Positions 1 through 12,835 of a DNA stretch of 64,000 bases are shown piece by piece. Numbering within the stretch: the stretch's first letter is position 1; every line of letters starts with the position of its first letter. The notes under the pieces were generated by a model, which was given only the letters and a program-made list of their open reading frames with translations, did not search any database and had not been told where the DNA came from. The stretch comes from Propionivibrio hellwigii (GTDB lineage: Bacteria; Pseudomonadota; Gammaproteobacteria; Burkholderiales; Rhodocyclaceae): the NCBI RefSeq assembly GCF_041770905.1, contig NZ_JBEUWX010000002.1, forward strand, positions 1,488,001 through 1,552,000. Reading direction: 5' to 3'. The position numbers and the translations under genes are program-made.

Positions 1-793
1 GCGTCTTCTGGAACCAAACAAAACCTAACCATGCGAACATAAGCGTCAAAATCCAATAAATGGCTAGCAAGACAAAATCCGGAGAACGTCCGAAGAACAG
101 CACCGCCCTCACTTCCTCAATGACCAGCGTCAAAGGGTTGAGAAACAGAATTTGGCGGTATGCCTCGGGTAGAGCAGTCGCTGGATAAAAAATCGGACTA
201 AGAAACATGAACATGGAAGTCAGAACACCAATGAATTGGGCCACATCACGCAAATAGACGCCAAGAGAAGCCAGCGCCCAGGTCACGCCCATGATCATGA
301 AAGCAAAAGGCAGCAGAATCAGCGGTAAATAAAACACTGTCAGCGGTGGGGCTCCAAAAAACAGAATGTAAGCCAATAACCAGACGCCTAAACTAATTAA
401 GCAATGAAAAAGCGCCGATACCAGAGCAATGGCAGGCAAAATTTCCAGGGGGAAAACCACTTTTTTGACGTAATTGACATTTGCCAATACCAGAGCTGGG
501 GCACGATTAACGCATTCGGCAAACAGGTTAAAAACAATGAGTCCGGCGAACAGCATCAGCGCAAACTGCATTTTTGATTCGTTTTCGACGCCCCAGCGAG
601 CCTTAAATACTTCACCGAAAACAAATGTATACACCGCCAGCATGCATAGCGGAGTAAATACCGACCAGAACAGCCCCATGAACGATCCGCGGTAACGTCC
701 CAGTACTTCCCGCCGAGCCGACGCCAAGATCAACTCTCGGTTTCGCCATAGCGAGGCGAACATCTCCACGGGATTCGTCAAAAAATCCTGCAT
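1..793 (-). CDS. ABC-2 type polysaccharide export permease, C-terminus cut by window
   Basis: The reading frame from the ATG at 793 runs off the left edge without a stop (264 codons present). It begins MQDFLTNPVEMFASLW, followed by the RREVLGRYRGSFMG amphipathic segment and several hydrophobic helices, and reaches GFVWFQKT, which in Wzm/KpsM-type permeases lies close to the C-terminus, so only a few residues should be missing. Family knowledge: such permeases pair with a Wzt-type ATPase to export O-antigen or capsule across the inner membrane. The ATPase gene would be expected further left. The 214-bp gap to the next gene holds no convincing gene. The family call is strong; the exported glycan cannot be inferred. 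Confidence 0.85.
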   Translation of the reverse strand, partial: MQDFLTNPVEMFASLWRNRELILASARREVLGRYRGSFMGLFWSVFTPLCMLAVYTFVFGEVFKARWGVENESKMQFALMLFAGLIVFNLFAECVNRAPALVLANVNYVKKVVFPLEILPAIALVSALFHCLISLGVWLLAYILFFGAPPLTVFYLPLILLPFAFMIMGVTWALASLGVYLRDVAQFIGVLTSMFMFLSPIFYPATALPEAYRQILFLNPLTLVIEEVRAVLFFGRSPDFVLLAIYWILTLMFAWLGFVWFQKT

Positions 794-1007
794 AAAGCTT
801 TAAATTCCCATCTTGGAGTACTTTCCAGCAGCCTGGGTAAATCGATAAACCTGATTTCCCATGCGTATATATTTTTGCCTTTCTGTACTGGTCATATTCT
901 CGCCGAGCGTAAAACCAACATATCGATCGTATTTGTATTTGATTACCATCTTGCCAAAATCGTAACTGCTGCGTACATGGCAAATATGGCAGAAAAAAGT
1001 TTGTACC

Positions 1008-2006
1008 TTACATTTTTTTGAAAAAGAATGCCACGAACAGACCAAGACTATCCACCCATGATTGCCGATGGACGCCCGAATGCCATAGTGCAACGAGCCC
1101 TGGCAACCTGGGCAATGTCCGCGCATGGGAAAAGCCGTCCATGATTTTCCGATTTTCCGGAGTCAGCCTTTCCTGTAACCGCCGCAACGCGATCAGGTTG
1201 GCCTCGTTCCACCTTCGAAAGCGCCCATCCCAGAGTAGACGCCAGCGTTCAAACCTTGCACCAACACCCGTATTCATGCCGACGAGATTGTCGCCATGTT
1301 GCCGATAGCGCAGAGAAGGCACGGCATCATAAAGAACCTCGCCACCACACCCAGCCACCACCATGTAAGTCCACCAATCGTGGGATACGGCCGGAACATC
1401 TGCCCCTGCCTGGCAAAGCAATGCACGGGCAGCGGCGTTGAATACCATCGTGTTGCCACCGCCGATGCTTTGTACCAGTGCATTAGAAAATGCCGGCGGT
1501 TTGCTGAACAAAGCCGACATACCAATTTCCCGGTTCTCTTCGTCAACGAACAAAGTCCGCGAGCAATACAGCGCCGGCACAGCCCGCGGTAAGGAAGTGA
1601 GCCATTTGATAGCCCGCTCAAGTTTGTCATTCAGCCAAATGTCATCCTGATCGGCGTAGGCATAGAAGTCCGCCTGTACATCGTCGCGGCAAGCCAGGGA
1701 AAGGAAATTGGCAACAAACCCACGCCCCGGCCCGTGCACAACAGCAAGCCGCTCATGGCCGAGCTTTTCCCGGTAAGCGTCCAGAATGCCCAACGTGCCA
1801 TCGGTCGAACCATCGTCGGAAGCCCAGACCTTCCAGGATCCGTAAGTCTGGGAAAGGAAAGAATCGATCTGCTCAGACAAAAACCGCTCGCCCTGATACG
1901 TACACAGCAAGATGGCGACCTGCGCCGGTTTGTCCTGAAAATCAGGGTGGACAGAATCGTTACGGCCGCAAGATGCAGCCGGTACGCATAGCATAGGTTC
2001 ACTCAT
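1008..2006 (-). CDS. family 2 glycosyltransferase (rhamnosyltransferase-like)
   Basis: A GT-A fold family 2 glycosyltransferase that would add one sugar to a lipid-linked O-antigen or capsule intermediate at the cytoplasmic membrane face. Visible motifs are VAILLCTYQGERFL, the nucleotide-binding ASDDGSTDGT and the metal-binding YADQDDIW; about 333 residues, normal for the family. The nearest relatives by motif are the RfbF-like rhamnosyltransferases, but donor and acceptor are unknown. Start choice is open: the ATG at 2006 has no clear Shine-Dalgarno, while a TTG at 2033 is preceded by a GGGG-type site. Same strand as the permease downstream, so probably co-transcribed. Confidence 0.85.
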   Translation of the reverse strand: MSEPMLCVPAASCGRNDSVHPDFQDKPAQVAILLCTYQGERFLSEQIDSFLSQTYGSWKVWASDDGSTDGTLGILDAYREKLGHERLAVVHGPGRGFVANFLSLACRDDVQADFYAYADQDDIWLNDKLERAIKWLTSLPRAVPALYCSRTLFVDEENREIGMSALFSKPPAFSNALVQSIGGGNTMVFNAAARALLCQAGADVPAVSHDWWTYMVVAGCGGEVLYDAVPSLRYRQHGDNLVGMNTGVGARFERWRLLWDGRFRRWNEANLIALRRLQERLTPENRKIMDGFSHARTLPRLPGLVALWHSGVHRQSWVDSLGLFVAFFFKKM

Positions 2007-2427
2007 TGTGTCAGCACGACATGGACAAGCCAAACTGCATCCCCATCAAATTTTTTCCATTTCAAAAAACAATACGACATAAGGTAGATACAGACCTTTG
2101 CAACACCTGGCGAAAGCTTGTTTTAAGGAGTTTGCCAACCTAAATTTTTAATCAATTATGAACGAACACTATGAAAAACCAGGGAAGTTTATAAAAACCT
2201 CAGGTCGTAAATGAGCCGCCTACAACGTCCGATGCGTGTTTCGTGTTCCATCGACCCGTCGCTAATGACCGGTCACCAATCCAGGCTGAATTGTACTGTG
2301 TGCGCCGGCAGCCGGACAAACCGCCCGCCGTATCATTGCTGACGTTTCACTCAGCTGATCGCTACCGATCCGCCACGTCATCTACCGGACATCGGCGGAG
2401 TCCTCCCGGCATCGCGTAAAATGCGCC

Positions 2428-2444
2428 CTTACACATTGTGTAAG
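2428..2444. promoter_or_regulatory. 17-bp perfect palindrome upstream of epimerase gene
   Basis: CTTACACATTGTGTAAG is a perfect palindrome about 95 bp before the epimerase start, inside the 500-bp gap (2007-2537) between divergent genes. It has the size and symmetry of an operator for a dimeric repressor, but no regulator is identified. The rest of the gap shows no gene or repeat array. Confidence 0.3.
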
Positions 2445-2537
2445 CGGACGGAACGCGGGCAATTATCGGCCATGTACCATGTAATTACTCATGACTGCCG
2501 TCCGTACATTTGCCCCATTCACGAAGGAGCGCTGTAC

Positions 2538-3494
2538 ATGAGTCATGCCAAGCATTGCCTGGTTCTGGGCGGCCGAGGATTCATCGGTTCCCATCTTGTC
2601 GACGCCTTACTGGCCGCAGGTCACCGGGTACGTTGCTTTGACCGCCCCAATGTCAAGCGGCTGGAAGCGCCTTCGAGCGGCGGCGTAAATCCGTCAGGCA
2701 ACTTCGAGCTGTTGGAAGGGGATTTGGGCAACGACGCTGATATTGCACAAGCGCTCGCGGGGTGCGACGTCTGTTTTCATCTCATTTCGACCACCCTGCC
2801 GCAATCTTCAAACGCCGATCCCGTCTTCGATATCGAAAGCAACCTCATCGGTACGCTCCGACTTCTCAAACGTGCGGTTCAGGCTAAAGTGGGAAAAATC
2901 GTGTTCGTCTCCTCAGGCGGCACAGTCTACGGTATTCCGCAGTACACCCCCATCGACGAGCGCCATCCAACCAACCCGTTGTGTTCGTATGGCATTGCCA
3001 AGCTGGCCATCGAAAAATACCTGCACCTGTTCCGCGAACTGCATGGCCTGAACTACACGATACTGCGCCTGGCCAATCCTTTCGGTGAACGGCAGCGCAC
3101 GCATGCTAGCCAGGGGGCGGTTGCCGTTTTTGTTGGCAAGGCGCTGCGCGGGGAAACCATCGACATCTGGGGCGACGGCACGGTCGTTCGCGATTACATT
3201 CACATTGCCGACGTCGCCTCGGCGCTGCTGGCCGCAATGGATCACGACAAGGCCAATGACGTTTTCAATATTGGCTCCGGACAGGGGTTGAGCCTCAACG
3301 ACATCCTGGATGCCATCGAATCAGTCACCGGACACCCGACACAGCGCAACTATCTGCCCGGGCGCACATTTGACGTTCCCGTCAACTACCTGGACATCAG
3401 CCACGCCCGCCGCCATCTGGGCTGGACGCCGACCATATCCTTCGCAGAAGGGTTGCGCCGATTCGTCGCCTGGGTGAAACAGAACGAATCATGA
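2538..3494 (+). CDS. NAD-dependent sugar epimerase/dehydratase (UDP-glucose 4-epimerase-like)
   Basis: An extended SDR enzyme of 318 residues that probably epimerises or dehydrates a nucleotide sugar for the neighbouring polysaccharide cluster. Visible are the N-terminal NAD-binding GGRGFIGSH, the catalytic-region VFVSSGGTVYG, the YGIAK form of the YxxxK motif and a C-terminal substrate-binding half ending TISFAEGLRRFVAWV. I chose the ATG at 2538 because AAGGAG lies ten bases before it and the Rossmann fold starts immediately; an upstream in-frame start at 2421 would add an unrelated tail across the palindrome. The exact sugar is not determinable from sequence. Confidence 0.85.
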   Translation: MSHAKHCLVLGGRGFIGSHLVDALLAAGHRVRCFDRPNVKRLEAPSSGGVNPSGNFELLEGDLGNDADIAQALAGCDVCFHLISTTLPQSSNADPVFDIESNLIGTLRLLKRAVQAKVGKIVFVSSGGTVYGIPQYTPIDERHPTNPLCSYGIAKLAIEKYLHLFRELHGLNYTILRLANPFGERQRTHASQGAVAVFVGKALRGETIDIWGDGTVVRDYIHIADVASALLAAMDHDKANDVFNIGSGQGLSLNDILDAIESVTGHPTQRNYLPGRTFDVPVNYLDISHARRHLGWTPTISFAEGLRRFVAWVKQNES

Positions 3495-3571
3495 CTGCCG
3501 GCCTTGCCCTTGCCCGCGCCCTGGCGTTTTCGCCGCGCGCCTTTCGGCAGACGGCATTCCCTATACGCCGC

Positions 3572-3770
3572 CACTCGGTGTAGATAGCGCATTTCCAAAG
3601 GGGTGGCCTGAGATCCGCGTATTCAGGGCCTCTCCGGGGAGGGTGCCCGCAAGCCCTTTATCCATGCGTGTTTCCGAGGTATCTGCCCGGAAACGCCCTA
3701 TCCACGCGGACTCCAGCGGTGCCTGTCAGAAAGGTGTTCAGAAATGCCCTGCCTGTCATTTCAAGGGGTT
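3572..3770. repeat. palindromic unit array A (intergenic)
   Basis: This 200-bp stretch in the 357-bp gap between convergent genes holds at least four units of the ~40-bp modular repeat, with cores such as CCCTTTATCCATGCG and GCCCTATCCACGCGG separated by short GC-rich links (tgcccg..., ...ccgagg). The units are imperfect copies, not exact tandem repeats. No gene is seen in the gap. Confidence 0.8.
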
Positions 3771-3851
3771 TGATCGCGCCTAAAGCTTTGCAGCCGACAC
3801 AGCACGGCGATTTTCAGCACTTTTTTGTTTCTGCGACCTTCACTCGATCAC

Positions 3852-5897
3852 TCAGTGCACGCTATCGCCGCTACTTTCCTGCTCCAGACAAACCCAATCG
3901 ACCACGCCGTCGCTCGGCGTATAGCCGGAAACCAGCGCTTTCAACATCGCCCGTAGCGCATTGACATCGCTCGCGGCGAGCACCTTTTCCAGCTCCGCCA
4001 TTTTTTCCGCCAATTGCGGCCAGGGCAGAAAGGCCTCACGGGCTTTCATGATGCGTGGATGTGGCGTCGGCTGCGGGTGATCGCCGATCAGCAGTTCTTC
4101 GTATAGCTTCTCACCGGGACGCAGCCCCGTGATACGGATTTCAATGTCGCCCTCCGGATTTTCATCGTCCTTGCAGGTCAGGCCGGAGAGTTGCACCATG
4201 CGGCGCGCCAGATCGATGATCTTCACCGGCTGCCCCATATCCAGGAGAAATACGTCGCCGCCCTGGGACAGCGCGGCCGCCTGGATGACAAGCTGCGCCG
4301 CTTCGGGAATGGTCATGAAATAGCGGGTCATCTCTGCGTGCGTCAAGGTGATCGGCCCGCCGTCACGGATTTGCCGACGAAACATCGGCACGACGGAACC
4401 GGAAGACCCCAGCACATTACCAAAGCGCACCATGGTGAAGCAGGTGCATCCGCCGCGCTCTGCCGCCCGCGCAGCCAGGGCCTGCAAAACCATTTCCGCG
4501 AACCGCTTGCTGGCGCCCATGATGTTGGTCGGACGCACGGCCTTGTCGGTACTGATCAGCACAAAATCGGCAACGCCGCTTTCCTCTGCCGCCTGCGCAG
4601 CCCGCAAAGTACCCAGCACATTATTCTTCACGCCTTCGACAGGATTGTGCTCGACCAGCGGCACATGCTTATAGGCTGCCGCATGGAAAACCGTGCTGGG
4701 CGACCAGGCCGCCATGATTTCGCGCAGGCGCCCCACATCCTGCACCGAAGCCAGCAACGGAATCGCTTCCAGCCCGTCCTCGGCAAACTTCTCGCGCAGT
4801 TCCTGGTGGATCGTATATAGGGCAAACTCGCTCTGTTCAACCAGCAGCAGTTTTGCCGGGCCGATCGCGGCGATCTGACGGCACAACTCACTGCCGATCG
4901 AGCCGCCCGCCCCCGTAACCATGACCACCTTCCCCGCCACATTCTTCGCCAGCAGCGCCGCATCCGGCGGCACCGGCTCGCGGCCGAGCAGATCGTCCTC
5001 GTCCAGATCGTGAACATCGGCAGCACTGACCCGCCCTTGAATCAGGTCGCTCATGTTCGGCAGCGTGCGCACCGCCACGCGGGCCGATCGGATCCGTTCC
5101 AGAATTTCATTGCGGCGTCGTCGGGACGCTGATGGAAAAGCCAGCAGCACCGTACTGATATTTTCAGCCGCAATGATTTCCTCAAGCGCATCGGAACTGT
5201 GGATCGGCAGGCCGTTGACGATTTGCCCATGCAGGCGGTCGTCGTCATCGAGAAAACCGACAGCGCGCATTTCGTGGCTGTTGGCGATCGCCGCAGCCAA
5301 CTGGCGCCCCGCCGAACCGGCACCGTAAATCAGCACCTTGGGCAAAGAGGAACGGCGCAACTGCTCGCGGTACAGGCCGCCCAGCCAATAACGCGCCAGC
5401 GCCCGCGAAGCGCCGACCGCCAGCAGTAGCAACATGGGCTGAATGATGCCCACACTGCGCGGCACGCCAGAAATGCCGATACCGGCAATCAGCGCCGCAT
5501 ACAACGCCGCATAGAGTGCGAAGGCGCGCAGCATCATGCCCAGGGCGGACAGCCCGGAATGGCGAAAAATGACGCGGTAGAAACCGTGTTTGATAAAGAT
5601 GGGCAGCGCCAGCAGCATGGACGCCATCGCCGCACGCACCGGCTGGAAATAGACTTCGGAAAATCCCAGCCACAGATCGAGGCGCAGATAGAAAGCCAGC
5701 CAGACCGTCAGCGCGCACAGCCCAGCGTCGCCGACAAGTACGATCAGGCGCTTAGCAAAACGCGGCAAGGCCAGCACCGACAAGGAAAATCGAATCAGGG
5801 ATCGCAAAAGACGCGCCCTCCAAAACTCATGGTATCGCTCCGAAAAATTGAAAAATAGGGATGAATGCTCGCGGCACAGACTAATGCGAGACCCCAT
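3852..5897 (-). CDS. WbpM/CapD-type nucleoside-diphosphate-sugar 4,6-dehydratase, membrane-bound
   Basis: A 681-residue two-part protein. The N-terminal ~170 residues carry four hydrophobic helices; a first Rossmann domain follows (YGAGSAGRQLA near 193), then the catalytic SDR domain (TGAGGSIGSE near 331; STDKA...NIMGASKR near 445, where Met stands in place of the usual Tyr, as in the SMK triad of this family). WbpM, PglF and FlaA1 relatives convert UDP-GlcNAc to the 4-keto-6-deoxy sugar that starts QuiNAc or bacillosamine synthesis. The ATG at 5897 overlaps the end of the upstream sugar transferase by 17 bp, which suggests translational coupling and that the transferase uses this product. 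Confidence 0.9.
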   Translation of the reverse strand: MGSRISLCREHSSLFFNFSERYHEFWRARLLRSLIRFSLSVLALPRFAKRLIVLVGDAGLCALTVWLAFYLRLDLWLGFSEVYFQPVRAAMASMLLALPIFIKHGFYRVIFRHSGLSALGMMLRAFALYAALYAALIAGIGISGVPRSVGIIQPMLLLLAVGASRALARYWLGGLYREQLRRSSLPKVLIYGAGSAGRQLAAAIANSHEMRAVGFLDDDDRLHGQIVNGLPIHSSDALEEIIAAENISTVLLAFPSASRRRRNEILERIRSARVAVRTLPNMSDLIQGRVSAADVHDLDEDDLLGREPVPPDAALLAKNVAGKVVMVTGAGGSIGSELCRQIAAIGPAKLLLVEQSEFALYTIHQELREKFAEDGLEAIPLLASVQDVGRLREIMAAWSPSTVFHAAAYKHVPLVEHNPVEGVKNNVLGTLRAAQAAEESGVADFVLISTDKAVRPTNIMGASKRFAEMVLQALAARAAERGGCTCFTMVRFGNVLGSSGSVVPMFRRQIRDGGPITLTHAEMTRYFMTIPEAAQLVIQAAALSQGGDVFLLDMGQPVKIIDLARRMVQLSGLTCKDDENPEGDIEIRITGLRPGEKLYEELLIGDHPQPTPHPRIMKAREAFLPWPQLAEKMAELEKVLAASDVNALRAMLKALVSGYTPSDGVVDWVCLEQESSGDSVH

Positions 5898-6441
5898 CGC
5901 GGCGCAATACCTTGATCGCCGTTCGCCACAGAATCAGCAGATCGAAGGCGAAAGAACGCCGCCGCAGATACTCGGCATCCAGCCGCACCTTTTCCGGAAT
6001 CGGCAGCTCGTCCCGCCCGTTGATCTGCGCCCAGCCGGTCAATCCCGGCGTCAGCACATGAACCCCGGCTTCCGTGCGCAGCGCAATCAGGTCATCCTGG
6101 TTGAACAGCGCCGGACGCGGCCCGACAAAACTCATCTCTCCGGTCAGAATGTTCCATAACTGCGGCAGCTCGTCCAGACTCGAACGGCGTAAAAACGACC
6201 CGATCGGCGTCATGCAGGCTTCCGGGTCCGCCAGCAGATGCGTTGCCACGGCGGGCGTATCGACGCGCATGCTGCGGAACTTGGGCATGTGAAAGATCCT
6301 GTTTTTCCGACCGACCCGATCCGACCAGTACAGCGCCGGCCCCGGCGAAGTCAGGCGGACAAGCAAAGCCAGCGCCAGCAATACCGGCAGAAACAGCACG
6401 CCAAGGCCGATGGCAAGCGCAATATCAAAAATGCGCTTCAT
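5881..6441 (-). CDS. initiating sugar-phosphate transferase (PglC/WecP-like monotopic PGT)
   Basis: A 186-residue small monotopic phosphoglycosyl transferase that moves a sugar-1-phosphate from a UDP-sugar to undecaprenyl phosphate, the first membrane step in O-antigen or glycan assembly. It begins MKRIFDIALAIGLGVLFLP, the reentrant membrane helix, and shows LTSPGPALYW, KFRSM, the catalytic Asp-Glu pair in SSLDELPQLWN, FVGPRP and LTPGLTGWAQING. It lacks the long N-terminal membrane and nucleotide-sensor region of WbaP. The stop overlaps the next gene and its start overlaps the preceding epimerase stop (ATGA), so these three form a tight operon. Confidence 0.92.
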   Translation of the reverse strand: MKRIFDIALAIGLGVLFLPVLLALALLVRLTSPGPALYWSDRVGRKNRIFHMPKFRSMRVDTPAVATHLLADPEACMTPIGSFLRRSSLDELPQLWNILTGEMSFVGPRPALFNQDDLIALRTEAGVHVLTPGLTGWAQINGRDELPIPEKVRLDAEYLRRRSFAFDLLILWRTAIKVLRRDGVSH

Positions 6442-7412
6442 GCCGGCGGTGCCCTATCCCTATCCGCCCACGTTCGATACCATGCGGCGGTCGCCGCCAG
6501 CCCCTGACGCATCGTATAAGGAGGCCGCCAGCCGAGATCCGTGCGGATCGCGCGGCTATCGACAGTCAGCGAGCCGAGCAGCCGGTCGGCGGCATCCCCC
6601 CGGCCCATCAGACGCGCCGCCAGATACAGCCAGCGCGGCGGCACGGCCATGAGGCGCGGCGCCCGTCCGAGCGCTTCGGCAATGCGCCGTACCAGCTCAG
6701 CGCTGGAAACATCTTCGCCATCGCTCAGCAAATAGGTCTTTCCCGCGGCGTTTGGGTGCGTCAGGCACCGCGCCGTCGCATCGGCCAGATTGCCCAGGTA
6801 AATCAGGCTGCGCCGGTTAGCGACTGCACCGAGCGGCAAAGGAATCCGTCGATCGATGGCGCGCATAAGGCTAAAAAAATTCGCCTTGACGCCGCGTCCA
6901 TAAACAAGCGTCGGGCGCAGCACGACCAGTTCCATGCCGCTGCGCCCGGCAATCTCGTGCAGGCGCTGTTCCGCCTCCCATTTCGCCGCCGCATACGTGC
7001 CGACCGGCGCGGGCGCGTCGCTTTCCCGGTACGAACACGCGCGTCCCTCGCCCATGACCTTGACGCTGCTCATAAAGATAAACCGGCGCACGCCAGCAGC
7101 CGCGCACTGTTCGGCCAGGCGCACCGCCCCGGCCACGTTTGTCTGGCGGCAGATTTCGGCATCGCCGGCAATCGCCCGCGTCACATGCGCCCGCGCGGCC
7201 AGATGCACCACGGCTTCCGGCGCCTGCCGCAGCGCCGCATCCCACACCGTTTCGCCATTCACCTCACCCACCGCCAACGCATCCGGCGCGCCCGGCTTGT
7301 CCGATGGCGCCAAGCCGCGAACAGCGCGCACCAGCGCATAGCCGCGCTGCGCCAGCACGGCACAGACGCCGCGCCCGACAAAACCATTCGCGCCCGTGAC
7401 AAGAACTTTCAA
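6438..7412 (-). CDS. NAD-dependent epimerase/dehydratase (WbpV/WbjF-like)
   Basis: A 324-residue extended SDR with MKVLVTGANGFVG at the N-terminus, SSVKVMG, YAAAKWEAE (the YxxxK motif) and PTLVYGRG. Genes of this kind next to an initiating transferase usually make the first sugar (for example UDP-QuiNAc by WbpV), which matches the WbpM-like dehydratase two genes on. The likely start is TTG at 7412: GGAG lies 8-9 bases upstream and the Rossmann fold begins at residue 2. A second TTG at 7427 would add five residues. First gene of the minus-strand operon 7412-3852. Confidence 0.85.
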   Translation of the reverse strand: MKVLVTGANGFVGRGVCAVLAQRGYALVRAVRGLAPSDKPGAPDALAVGEVNGETVWDAALRQAPEAVVHLAARAHVTRAIAGDAEICRQTNVAGAVRLAEQCAAAGVRRFIFMSSVKVMGEGRACSYRESDAPAPVGTYAAAKWEAEQRLHEIAGRSGMELVVLRPTLVYGRGVKANFFSLMRAIDRRIPLPLGAVANRRSLIYLGNLADATARCLTHPNAAGKTYLLSDGEDVSSAELVRRIAEALGRAPRLMAVPPRWLYLAARLMGRGDAADRLLGSLTVDSRAIRTDLGWRPPYTMRQGLAATAAWYRTWADRDRAPPA

Positions 7413-7497
7413 AGCCGCTCCACCCAATGATCCGAAGCAATCAATATCAGGCCGACATGATACCGGCCTCGGTCAGGGAAAAGCCAATGCGGAAAAC

Positions 7498-7539
7498 ACC
7501 TGCCCGCCAGCCCGCGTATTCTGGGCATCTCCGAAGAGG
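7498..7539. repeat. single palindromic unit before CREE-like pair
   Basis: One copy of the modular repeat with core CCCGCGTATTCTGGGC, lying directly before the tandem CREE-like elements. It marks the start of a 1.5-kb gene-free stretch (7413-8941) made almost wholly of repeats; I see no gene in that stretch. Confidence 0.7.
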
Positions 7540-7540
7540 T

Positions 7541-7657
7541 ATAGCGTCTTCCTTTACCAAAATACGAAAATACGGCGTTGCTGTGTTGGCCTGGCCTTGG
7601 CGTACTGAATGGTCTGCCTGCGGCTTAGCGCCTTGTCTTTGGCAACGTCGAGCCATA
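7541..7657 (-). repeat. CREE-like inverted-repeat element, degenerate copy 1
   Basis: About 117 bp beginning ATAGCGTCTTCC and ending CGAGCCATA. It is related to the better preserved neighbour at 7655 but carries a small duplication (AATACGAAAATACGG) and mismatches in the CTGTCAGCGG region. It is in the opposite orientation to the copies at 45-62 kb. The terminal ATA is shared with the next copy, as if the second element had inserted at the TA edge of the first or both arose by tandem duplication. Confidence 0.7.
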
Positions 7658-7757
7658 GCGGCTTCCTTTGCCAAGATACGGCGTTGGCTCGCCTTGCCGT
7701 ACTACTCGTACTGTCAGCGGCTCGCCGCCTTGTCTTTTGGCAAAGTCGAGCCGCTAT
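7655..7757 (-). repeat. CREE-like inverted-repeat element, copy 2
   Basis: 103 bp with terminal inverted repeats (ATAGCGGCTTCCTTTGCCA against TGGCAAAGTCGAGCCGCTAT) around a core containing ACGGCGTTGGCTCGCCTTGC, CGTACTGTC and GCCGCCTTGT. Read on the minus strand the core order (ACAAGGCGGC..GACAGTAC..TACGGCAAGGC..AACGCCGTA) matches the interior of neisserial Correia elements as I remember them. The element could fold into one long hairpin RNA. Confidence 0.8.
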
Positions 7758-7759
7758 TA

Positions 7760-8249
7760 AGCTTCTGGAGCACCCCTCTGAAATCCGTAAAAACAGGGCA
7801 GAAAACATAAAATGCCCTGAAGCCCTCTAAACACGCGGGGCTCAGGGCATCAAAAAACATAAACAGGAACACCGTGCCCGACCAATCCTCAGAAACCCGC
7901 ATGGATAAAGGAGTTTCAAGCAGGGTGCCCGGAGAAGCCCTGTTTACAAGGGCTCCGGAGCATCCCTCTTGGAGATGCCCTAAATACGCGGGCTTCAGGC
8001 CACCTCTTTTTGGAGATTCACCTGCGCTTCCGCCCCCCCCGTTTTTCCAATTCTCTCCCTGTCGGGGAAATGTTCCGAAACCCGCGCGGATAAAGACTTC
8101 AAGTCAGGTGCCCTGAAACCGGTGTAGATAGGGCGTTTTCGAAAATGCACCTTTGAAACGCCCTATTTATAAGGGTTCCGGGGCACCCCTTCGGAGATGC
8201 CCTAAATACGCGGGCTATCGGGCAGGTGCCCTGAGATACTTTAAATATA
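7760..8249. repeat. palindromic unit array B with a ~75-bp type C repeat
   Basis: At least eight modular units lie here, with cores including CCCTGTTTACAAGGG, CCCTAAATACGCGGG (twice), CCCTATTTATAAGGG and the reverse form CCCGCGCGGATAAAG. At 7997-8075 is a different segment (GGAGATTCACCTGCGCTTCC ... TTTTTCCAATTCT) that recurs at 8660-8730 and, inverted, at 53948-54025. Confidence 0.8.
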
Positions 8250-8482
8250 GGAATCGCCACAGCCTGCGCGCTGACTTCCACCCACGGAACTTCTCTTGAT
8301 GCCGTTGCGCTGTGCGGCAGCGCACCCCGCTGACTTTCTTTGCCTCGCCAAAGAAAGTCAGCAAAGAAACGCGACCCCGAGGCGCAGAAAACCCCTTGTC
8401 GCGGGTTTGCCTGGCGGCGGGCTTGATTAACTCGCTCACGCTCAAACAATCAAGCCCTTGTTCCCGCCAAGCTGCCCCGCGC
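8250..8482 (+). repeat. ~235-bp intergenic repeat L, copy 1
   Basis: A long element containing two internal hairpins: GCTGACTTTCTTTGCC paired with the AAAGAAAGTCAGC just after it, and GGGCTTGATTAA paired with CAATCAAGCCC. An inverted, closely similar copy is at 53596-53836. It codes for nothing recognisable; similar hairpin-rich segments are common between genes in proteobacteria. Confidence 0.8.
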
Positions 8483-8529
8483 CTGCGGCTGCGCCTAAGG
8501 GGTTTCTGGGCGCTTCGTAGTGATCGAAT

Positions 8530-8815
8530 ACGCAAAGGTGTATGCCCGGAACCCCGTGTAGATAGGCTATTTCCGGGTAGGCGCCTCTGGAACCCTTATA
8601 AATAAAGGGCTGGCGGGCAGGAAGTCCTGAAATGCCCTAAATACGCGGGCTTCAGGGCACCTCTGTTTAGAGATACGCCTGCGCTTCTACCTTCTGAGTT
8701 TTTCCAATTCTTTCCTTGTCGGTGAGATGCCCGGAAACCCGCGTGGATAAAGGACTTCCGGGCGCCCCTCGGAGATGCCCGTAAATAAAGGGGCTCCGGG
8801 CATCTCATTTGCTGA
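8530..8815. repeat. palindromic unit array B continued
   Basis: Five modular units (cores CCCGTGTAGATAGGC, CCCTTATAAATAAAGGG, CCCTAAATACGCGGG, CCCGCGTGGATAAAGG, CCCGTAAATAAAGGG) with a type C segment at 8660-8730 between them. The array stops about 130 bp before the metH start. Confidence 0.8.
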
Positions 8816-8941
8816 TTGCTTTATACTTGCCGCCCGAACAGCCGACAGACATTCCGGCAACATTTTGCGGAATCCGCTGTCGATAGAATCACTTTGCCTC
8901 CGATCGCGGGGGCTTTATTGAAAGAGAGCGAAGGATTTTTG

Positions 8942-12643
<3,702 letters not shown>

Positions 12644-12835
12644 TTGGCAAACGCATGGCCGCCCGAAAAGAAATATGCGGAAAGAACGTCGCCAGTACTG
12701 CTGCACCTCGTGCAGAGCAGGCTTGATCGGCCTGTGTATTCGCCACACCATGCCTCTATACCGCAATGAATACCTCCGCCTTATTGCCGGCACAACCATT
12801 CGCCAGGCACACCCTTAGCCGGTAAGATGCGCGCC

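Noticed and set aside
800..1126. A 108-codon frame between the permease and glycosyltransferase genes
   Set aside because: It overlaps the glycosyltransferase C-terminus in another frame and shows no domain or ribosome site.
6243..7430. A 395-codon frame opposite the epimerase gene
   Set aside because: Antisense shadow, composition dominated by Arg, Ala and Pro, no motif.
7760..8815. Possible CRISPR array
   Set aside because: Units are variable palindromes with no constant repeat and no unique spacers of fixed length, and no cas genes are present.
8816..8941. Cobalamin riboswitch before metH
   Set aside because: No B12-box-like sequence or suitable fold was seen in the short leader, which is bordered by repeats.
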